A stretch of 41,375 nt of DNA, from assembly GCA_003254885.1 (NCBI GenBank), contig QANT01006480.1:1-41375 (forward strand), written 5' to 3'. Made by a program: the position numbers and the translations under genes. Source of the DNA: Purshia tridentata (Eukaryota > Streptophyta > Magnoliopsida > Rosales > Rosaceae). The notes beneath the pieces are model-generated. The model was not told the DNA's origin. It saw only the letters and a program-made list of their open reading frames with translations, and searched no databases. This document shows positions 34,665 to 41,375 of the stretch, piece after piece (position 1 is the first letter of the stretch; each line of letters opens with the position of its first letter).

Positions 34665-34760
34665 ATACTTAGAGCCTTGTCTCTGACTCTGTTCTTCTTA
34701 TTCTCCATAAAATTTTTAGTTCTATTTCCCTATCTTGGTGATAATACTTTCTTGTCTGCA

Positions 34761-36086
34761 ATGTCTTTCAGAGGGCTCAGTCGGGTATTTCTTTCTCTCT
34801 CTTTCCCTCTCTGTTGGTTTTTGGATGTTCTTTGGTTTGGTTTCTGGGTTTTTGTTTAGTTTCGACTGCATGTTGAATTGAAGCTACTAAAGGGATTTTA
34901 ATTTTGTTTAAGAGTTCATATTTTATGTTAAAAAGCATGTTGTTCCAAATATATTCAGTCTGATGTAGTTTTGGATGACACCCAGTTCAGTTTGTTTAGT
35001 ATTTATTTGGTTGCTGAGGAATTAAAGCTTGGAGCTTTTTTCAAGATTTTTGAGCTGAAATTAAAGCTTAAAACTTTATCATGTATTGTTTTCTGGTTTT
35101 TTTTTTTTTTAATAAATGAGAATTCATCTTCCGTGATCCAAATTGTTTTATGAGGCTTTCGTTATGTTGGTCCTAAGTGAAAGTCGTCAGATTTCTTAGC
35201 TGCCAGACAGAGCATGTTTGTCTAGGCAAAATAGTTATTAATTCATCAGTGTATTGTGAAATTTTTTAGATGGTACTCTGTTAGTGTGTCATAATGCAAT
35301 TTGGTTTTCTTTCCAGCCAAATGCTTCGTGTGCCATGGGTGTCTCTGATCACAGCAAGAACACGTTCTTGGAACTGCAGAGGAAGAAGGTTCACCGCTAT
35401 GTGATATTTAAGGTTGATGAGAAGAAAAGGGAGGTTGTAGTTGAAAAGATTGGTGGTCCAGCTGAGAGTTATGATGATTTTGTGGCAGCTTTGCCTGAGA
35501 ATGATTGCCGATATGCAGTATATGACTTTGATTTTGTGACTTCTGATAACTGTCAAAAGAGCAAGATCTTCTTCATTGCATGGTTATTTTTTTCCTATAA
35601 TCCCCTCAACACCAATATGTATGGACTGACATAATTCCTGTTACCATTTTCTAAAAACTTCAGCCATCTTTTGTTGAAACTGTTTTTTCTTATGGTAAGA
35701 CAAATGTTTTAAAAAGTTATGCATAAATTTGCATTTGCACCATTTATTCCAATTTTCATGTGTGAAGATTTTATATCAACAATTGTGCATTATAGTTTGC
35801 TTAGTGCAAGGTTTGGTGCTAAAAACCATGACTTTCCCAATTTTTTTACTCATTTTCAGTTCTTTTAACATTTGGACTTGTAATTCAAACTTGTTGTATC
35901 ATTGTCCTTCATGATTATTTGTTTTTAATGATCAGGTCCCCTTCAACCTCTCGAATCCGTGCCAAGATGCTCTATGCCACATCTAAAGACAGGTTTAGGC
36001 GAGAGCTGGATGGTATCCACTATGAAATTCAGGCTACTGACCCAACTGAGATGGATCTTGAGGTGATCAGAGACCGGGCACACTGA
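34761..36086 (+). CDS. ADF6: Actin-depolymerizing factor, ADF6-like
   Basis: Cofilin-family protein that binds G- and F-actin and severs or depolymerises filaments in the cytoplasm. Three exons: 34761-34784, 35317-35582, 35936-36086; 146 aa, the length of Arabidopsis ADF6. Exon 1 encodes MSFRGLSR, the ADF6-type extension, rather than the single Met common in other plant ADFs. The ADF-H domain is complete: SDHSKNTFLELQRKKVHRYV, EKIGGPAESYDDFVAALP, CRYAVYDFDFVTSDNCQKSK, FFIAWSPSTSRIRAKMLYA (actin-binding long helix), DRFRRELDGIHYEIQATDP. A Ser residue near the N-terminus, the usual LIM-kinase/CDPK-type phosphoregulation site, is present (MGVSDHS). The sequence past the exon 2 donor gives an alternative short frame, which is intron. 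Confidence 0.95.
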
Positions 36087-36636
36087 ACAGCCTCTGCAGT
36101 ACTAAAGCATATCTTTTTTGGCCAGTCAAACTCTCTGGGATTCTGTTTTGTTTGTTCTTCTGGCTTCAGCATGTACAGAACCCAGTACTGGCACAAGACT
36201 GTATTAATACTCCTTGAATAAACTGGCATATCTTCCTGGATGAAAATGAATTTGTCATTAGGCAATGTAAACCATGAAATGTGTTCCTATATAAATTTGG
36301 TTTCTAATGTATTTATCTGTATGGAGCAAGAATAGCGCAACCCTTATCTTTTCATCCCGTATCTTATCATTTGCTAATAATATCTGCAAGCTTTGATTGA
36401 GAAGGCGGAAAGTAGTGATGTGGAAGAATTAGGAGAGGTAAATCAAATAAAGGAATGCTGCCACAGTGAGTTAAGTGTTGATCGTTGATCGATTATCAAT
36501 CACCCTTAACTGATTAACTTGATTATTGTTTTAGATATAGGTCAAGTCTAGATTCATCTCGTACTTATTTTAGTCCTCTCTTTTGTACAAAGATTAACTC
36601 AATATACAGCTTAGGCTGCACACCTCACTCACTATG
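36087..36636. other. ADF6 downstream region
   Basis: ADF6 3' UTR and AT-rich spacer. No gene seen. Confidence 0.45.
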
Positions 36637-36775
36637 CATAGCCTCTCTATTTTCTTCACACTAAGAAAACAAAAAAAGGTTACAATTCAGTTATCTTTTT
36701 TCCTTAAAAAAGCACAACTTTTTTTATCTGCCAAAAGAAGCATACCTAAACAACCCAGCTGTGAAAAATGGCACC
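36637..36775 (+). repeat. 139-bp block, left copy
   Basis: Begins CATAGCCTCTCTATTTTC and ends ATGGCACC immediately before an N at 36776. An almost identical copy is at 37724-37862. The two flank a GC-richer insert. Confidence 0.9.
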
Positions 36776-36776
36776 N

Positions 36777-37723
36777 CCCTCGAGTCTCGCTCACAACGAC
36801 TATACGATCGCTTCCTTGTGTCGATGGTTGTTAGCCAAGACACTCACCCAATCGATAGGTTCTTATAACGTCGGCATTCCCTTCTCTATGTTGGGTCTTG
36901 TCTTGTTTGCACATCATTGTCTGTCGTGGCACTAAGGGCTAACTCAGGCCCATAGTCCTTTCCTCGAGTTGGACCTGTAAACGGACTAGTAAGCATGCCA
37001 CCCGATTTGGGCAATCCTTCTCCAATGCCCTACATCTGCTTTTCCTCTTTTGACACGGGGTCGCCCCTTCCCCTACCGTTGTACATATAGAGTACTACAT
37101 GGCCGTTGCGCACCATGAAGCCCCCGGGAGTTCACATGTAGCTTACATGGTAAACATATTGCGCGGCATAAGGAATTCTCTCAGTTAGCCTCGTCGACAC
37201 GCGCACAGCGCAATACAAGCACTCCCGCTAGCTTGTACTGTCCGTGTCACCTCCTGTGCCACGGAGACATATAACTGCCCTCTGGAAGTCATATGCCCGC
37301 CCCCTAGGTCCCCACAGGGCCCTAGAGTAGCTCGCTTAACGCCCCTTTGGTGAAGGCGCCGGGGGTGGTGAGAGAGCTTGACACCATGCCTCCCCCTAAA
37401 GAGCATTTTATGCCTTTCTTCACAAAACAGGAGCAAATATCACTTTGCGCGAGGAGTCATAATGGCCCATAACAAATTCATCCGAACTCCGAATGACGAT
37501 CCGTCAGTTGCGTTGGACTCGTTTCGGCCTTCCGGATTCAACGGTATTTTTAGATTTCTCAAATTCCAACCAGAAGAACTCGAAACTGCCAAATTACCGA
37601 AATGCCCTTCTACGCCCGCAACCCGGCCACTCTTCGCCAAACGAATGCCTATCTCTTGCCATTTGACCCTCCATACTTCATATTAATGTCACGGATGCTT
37701 GACTCTAAAAGCAGACCGTGACA
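36777..37723 (-). mobile_element. Probable LTR (solo or partial) of a retrotransposon, left end lost
   Basis: About 950 bp with visibly higher GC content and CpG content than its surroundings, ending on the top strand in ...CCGTGACA just before the right 139-bp copy. Read from the reverse strand it starts TGTCACGG, an LTR-like TG start, and the same 8 bases recur inverted 21 bp inward (37687-37694 against 37716-37723). No long open frame with a domain is present. The left border coincides with the N, so no second terminus or target duplication can be seen. Identification as an LTR is inferred from composition and terminus only. Confidence 0.5.
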
Positions 37724-37862
37724 CATAGCCTCTCTATTTTCTTCACACTAAGAAAACACAAAAAGGTTACAATTCAGTTATCTTTTTTCCTTAAAAAAGC
37801 ACAACTTTTTTTATCTGCCAAAAGAAGCATACCTAAACAACCCAGCTGTGAAAAATGGCACC
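37724..37862 (+). repeat. 139-bp block, right copy
   Basis: Near-identical to 36637-36775 (one visible difference is acacaaaaagg against acaaaaaaagg). After this copy the sequence continues into unique DNA (AGCTTAATAGGC), whereas the left copy breaks off at the N. Confidence 0.9.
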
Positions 37863-38108
37863 AGCTTAATAGGCAATATGGACGGAAAGATCACAATGGT
37901 TACCCGTACTTTACTATTTTACAATGATATATAACAGAAAAATAAGTAGAGGTTTTTATTACTACTTTGACACTATACAATATCCAAAAAAATAAAATTA
38001 AAATGGTGGAGAATGACAACTATATCATAAAGAATTGCTACATTTTATGAGAATAACTGAAACCCTCTTGTCTGTGTACTCTGCAGCTGCTTTTCATCTT
38101 CAACTTCC

Positions 38109-39668
38109 CTAACTGTGTTCTTCATTGCCCTCCCCTGAAATTTCCTCCAAAGATTTTCCTTTTGATTCAGGCACAAGGAATGTAAATAACATACCCAAGA
38201 AGTTGATGACACCCAACACAATGAGTGAATTCTTGACCCCTATTCCTGGAGGGAACCCTGCCTCTGTCTTAGTCTTGTCCTGGGGTTGTGCCAAATACAA
38301 GAACCCAAATGCACCCACCATTGCCCCTAACTTTCCTGCTGCTGCAGATATGCCATGGCAAGTAGACCTCAGTCTGGCTGGGAAAATCTCAGCTGGCACC
38401 ACAAATGTGGTGGCATTAGGTCCAAAATTTGCAAAGAAGAAAGTCAGTGAATACAGTACCACAAACCCAATCAAGTGATTCTTGTGGGTCCAATAATTGT
38501 AAGGAAAGGCCAATGCAAACATGAACACTGTCATGAAGAAGAACCCCATCAATTGGATAGCAAATCTTCCCATTTTATCAATTAAGGCTACAGTGAACCA
38601 GTAGCCAGGCACAGTACTGCACAGAGCAATAAGGGTTTGTGCCCTTGCTATTTTATAAACCTCTGTAATGGCATTCATAGTCTTTGCATTAGGAATCCAT
38701 CCAATGGCACTAAAGATGTCCTTTTGAAACAGATTTTGACTATAAAATGCAATGTCAAGCAAGAACCATGTACTTGTGGTTCCAAGCAAGTGAAGCCCAT
38801 GGCGGCGCATAAACTCCTTAGAGAACAAGCTAAAGGTATTCTCCGGTTCTTGAGCCTTGACCTGCTCAGCTTCTAGGTCAACCTGCATAACTTTTGACAT
38901 ATCGGATGCAGCTTGTCTGACATTGTTGGCAACAAGTGCTGTGTAACGAGCAGTTTCAGGCATCTTCAAGCGCCAGTAATAGGTTAGAGCTGCTGGGAGT
39001 GCTCCAACCATTAAAATAATTCTCCAGAGGTAGCCTGCTTGTGGGACAGTTGAACCAATTGGATCAACTTCATAAGCCGGAGCCTTGAACTTGGCCTCAA
39101 AGATGGAAGATGAAATCATTGCAAATAATCCTCCTGCTAAAATTCCAAAGCCCTGCATGGCAAAGACCGCGGAAATGAAGGCACCGCGAGTCTTCTTGTT
39201 AGCGTATTCAGACATGATGGTGGCAGAAAGTGGGTAGTCACCACCAATGCCAAACCCAAGCCAGAACCTGAAGAAGCAAAGGGTTGCAATTACAGATTTT
39301 GGGTCATGGCTAAAGGAGAGACCTGAAGCAATGGAGCAAAGAACCATGAGAATAAGAGTCATGCCATAGACTTTCTTTCTACCCAATTTGTCACCAAGCC
39401 AGCCAAAGAAGACTTGACCAACTAATGTTCCACAAAATGCTACACCATTAACAGCAGCTGATACATTTGGAGGCAAAGTACCAGGCTTTGCTGAACCTTC
39501 AACATGATAGTATATGCGACCGAGCAATTTGGTGACAAGAGATATGCAGAAGAGATCATATGCATCAGTGAAGAAGCCCATTCCAGAAATTATAATTGCA
39601 GTGAAATGGTACCATTGTGTTTTCGCACTATCCAGTGCATTAAGAACTTGCAATTGTTCATTGGCCAT
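38109..39668 (-). CDS. PHT1 family inorganic phosphate:H+ symporter
   Basis: Plasma-membrane high-affinity phosphate transporter of the major facilitator superfamily; 519 aa, intronless coding sequence, typical for PHT1. Twelve membrane spans are evident with a long cytosolic loop near residues 235-290. The PHT1 signature [13 protein letters not shown] is at residues 142-154. Other family marks: [16 protein letters not shown] (first helix, with the conserved Asp pair), [69 protein letters not shown] and a C-terminal [13 protein letters not shown]. It resembles the Arabidopsis PHT1;1/1;4/1;7 group; the exact member is not resolved. Two P1BS sites in the promoter point to control by PHR1-type phosphate-starvation factors. 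Confidence 0.96.
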   Translation of the reverse strand: MANEQLQVLNALDSAKTQWYHFTAIIISGMGFFTDAYDLFCISLVTKLLGRIYYHVEGSAKPGTLPPNVSAAVNGVAFCGTLVGQVFFGWLGDKLGRKKVYGMTLILMVLCSIASGLSFSHDPKSVIATLCFFRFWLGFGIGGDYPLSATIMSEYANKKTRGAFISAVFAMQGFGILAGGLFAMISSSIFEAKFKAPAYEVDPIGSTVPQAGYLWRIILMVGALPAALTYYWRLKMPETARYTALVANNVRQAASDMSKVMQVDLEAEQVKAQEPENTFSLFSKEFMRRHGLHLLGTTSTWFLLDIAFYSQNLFQKDIFSAIGWIPNAKTMNAITEVYKIARAQTLIALCSTVPGYWFTVALIDKMGRFAIQLMGFFFMTVFMFALAFPYNYWTHKNHLIGFVVLYSLTFFFANFGPNATTFVVPAEIFPARLRSTCHGISAAAGKLGAMVGAFGFLYLAQPQDKTKTEAGFPPGIGVKNSLIVLGVINFLGMLFTFLVPESKGKSLEEISGEGNEEHS

Positions 39669-40008
39669 GCTTAGCTTGCTTGGTTAGATCCCTCTTGTGT
39701 CTTCTCAATCTTGCAAACTCTTTTTCTCTACTTCATCAATATGAATGAACACCACTAGTAAGGTTACATATACATACCAATGTATGAATAAAGAATCATA
39801 AAAATTGGCATTTATTGATGCAAACTCAAAGAAGATAGACAGAAAAGTTTCACATTTCTTGAAGAATCTAAATTCAGAAAATTTACTGAAAGGGGATACA
39901 AATATAAATGCCCATCTGTGAATCTAAATATTAAGGGCTTATGGTAATTAAGGAGCAACATAATAAAGATGAAAGAAGAACATGCATAGAGCAGTACTTG
40001 GTTCTGAC

Positions 40009-40105
40009 CTGGATGTGCTCGCTCAACCTTGTTGAGAAATATGAGAGAGAGAGAGAGAGAGATGAGTAGTACTTGATGGTGCCTGCATGGGATAGAGAAT
40101 TTATA
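40009..40105 (-). promoter_or_regulatory. PHT1 core promoter, 5' UTR exon and candidate leader intron donor
   Basis: On the reverse strand a TATA box TATAAATT is at 40105-40098. About 35-60 bp downstream is a CT microsatellite (40062-40043) that would fall in the 5' UTR, then a good donor CATCCAG|GTCAGA with the last exon base at 40009. The ATG is at 39668, so a leader intron of about 300 bp is likely, as in other PHT1 genes; the acceptor (perhaps TTTGCAAG near 39711) is uncertain. Confidence 0.5.
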
Positions 40106-40131
40106 TGCATGAGAGTCTCCTTAATAAACCA

Positions 40132-40208
40132 GAATATTCCCATGATTTTGCTAGCTGGTGTAAACCCATTTTTCTCTCCAACAAACTGGTATTCTCACTG
40201 GCATATTC
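40132..40208 (-). promoter_or_regulatory. Two P1BS elements (GNATATNC)
   Basis: GAATATTC at 40132-40139 and GCATATTC at 40201-40208 both fit the PHR1-binding consensus GNATATNC. They lie roughly 30 and 100 bp upstream of the inferred TATA box of the PHT1 gene. P1BS is the established phosphate-starvation element in this gene family. Confidence 0.7.
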
Positions 40209-41177
40209 CATGACAAAATTCTAGTAGCAGCTAGAAATCAGTGACCGACCGAAACAACTTCCATATTTAGCCACACCATATGTATTCCTGTGTACATGTT
40301 TTGGTATGTGAACGTAATTATAATTAGCTAGTTGTCCATGTTCTATATATTGTTTAATGTCTATCTTAATTTCAGATTTGGTGGTAATTAACAGTCACAT
40401 ATATGGTATATATGCTCTGCTAAAGGAAAGTCATATTTGAGGCCATGGAATTTGTTCTTTCTAGCTATAGCTAGGAGGATTGTCTGAAGGGTGATACGCT
40501 TTCTATATAAAACCCAATATTGATTGGACGGGGAGAAATATTTTTTCAATTAAAAGTGAAGTTAGTTAATGTTTGTGTTTTGGAACATATTCAATGGGTT
40601 TATGTCTTGATGATGACTACATAGTCCACAACCACTGCACTGAGAAGTATTGACATGACGGAAAATAAGAAATTTACTGTTTCTCTCCTGCCAATCAGAC
40701 AGCTATTAATCGCACATAAAATAGATTTTGCCTCTGATGTATATGGCAAATAGATGGAATCTTTTGTAAGAAACACAAAAAGGATAGAAGCTTGAAGCAA
40801 ATTAAAGATCATAATATTTCGAGCATTACAAATTTTCATATGAAAAGAAGATTTTATAGAAAGGTCAGTCCAAAAAGAAGATTATATGAAAACGCCAAGA
40901 ACCTTAGCTCAAGCAGCATTAGAAAGGGTGAGTAAGAGATTAGGTCTTAAGTTAAAGTCTCATTACAGCAAAAAATATAAAATAATATCAACCCCCCAAT
41001 CAGATTTGAAAGACACAAAGACACAAGTCAAATCCGCAGAAAACATCTGCAAAATTATTACACACTTAATTCAATAAGGAATTCAATTCACATGGAGAAA
41101 CAGAAGATGGTAGATTAGTGATTATTCTCTTCCACTGTATACATTTCTTAAAAAAATGATCATTGATTGTAGGCAAA
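40209..41177. other. Intergenic, no gene seen
   Basis: AT-rich distal promoter and spacer to the right of PHT1. A 63-codon frame at 40886-41077 is Lys/Ser-rich without a recognisable domain and was not called. Confidence 0.4.
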
Positions 41178-41274
41178 GAAAAGAAATGAACCAGGAAATT
41201 CTCTTTAATATTCCACAAGCTGTGATTCATTGCACAAGAGAAAAGAAATGAACCAGGAAATTCTCTTTAATATT
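41178..41274 (+). repeat. 35-bp direct repeat with 62-bp period
   Basis: GAAAAGAAATGAACCAGGAA plus the following 15 bases (AATTCTCTTTAATATT-type end) occurs at 41178-41212 and again at 41240-41274 without visible change. Confidence 0.85.
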
Positions 41275-41375
41275 TGGTAAGCTTTGCAACATAGCATAGA
41301 CTCAGGTCACTACAAGAAGGGAGGGAAAAAATGAACAAGTAATTAAGAAAGGGGAAGGGGTAAGGGGTGTTTTGG

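Noticed and set aside
37185..37686. Open frames of 66-102 codons on both strands of the GC-rich insert
   Set aside because: No retrotransposon, transposase or other domain is recognisable; higher GC content lengthens random frames.
40886..41077. 63-codon Lys/Ser-rich frame
   Set aside because: Nothing supports expression or a family; low-complexity composition.

Overview
The window is nuclear DNA of a dicot plant. It is AT-rich, its genes are interrupted by GT-AG introns, and every recognisable product has a plant family. The Gln/Arg-rich 11S seed globulins have a Rosales/Fagales style (prunin- or corylin-like), so a woody rosid such as Prunus is plausible, but the species is not proven. Two single N bases and one duplicated block suggest a draft assembly.

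Layout. Positions 1-4550 hold a small 11S globulin (legumin) cluster: the 3' end of one gene (+), an orphan promoter plus signal-peptide fragment (+), and a four-exon copy (-) whose signal peptide carries a frameshift. A copia-like solo LTR with a 5-bp target duplication sits between the first two. Then follow a secreted PDF1-like protein (5657-6200, +), mitochondrial import motor subunit TIM44 (7234-11621, +, 14 exons), a DUF761 protein (13110-13709, +), splicing factor SLU7 (17220-14477, -, 6 exons) and an R2R3-MYB of the MYB13/14/15 type (20227-18743, -, 3 exons).

From about 20.4 to 28.0 kb there is no intact gene. This stretch holds A-rich degenerate repeats, a 77/78-bp tandem duplication, a poly-T tract with an N, a 42-bp minisatellite whose units carry inverted repeats, and a broken F-box/DUF295 (SKIP23-like) gene next to that array.

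The right part holds RUS2 (DUF647; 31074-28037, -, 9 exons), EAF6 (34056-32045, -, 7 exons), ADF6-like actin-depolymerizing factor (34761-36086, +, 3 exons) and an intronless-CDS PHT1 phosphate transporter (39668-38109, -). EAF6 and ADF6 diverge from a shared ~700-bp promoter. Between ADF6 and PHT1 lies a GC-richer insert, probably an LTR, bounded by two copies of a 139-bp block with an N at one junction.

The genes are ordinary neighbours in a plant chromosome, not a functional cluster, apart from the 11S family at the left edge. Exon limits were derived by hand from splice sites, reading phase and family similarity. No database search was run, so family names rest on recognised motifs. I did not find a clearly new biological system; the strongest unexplained structure is the 42-bp hairpin array.
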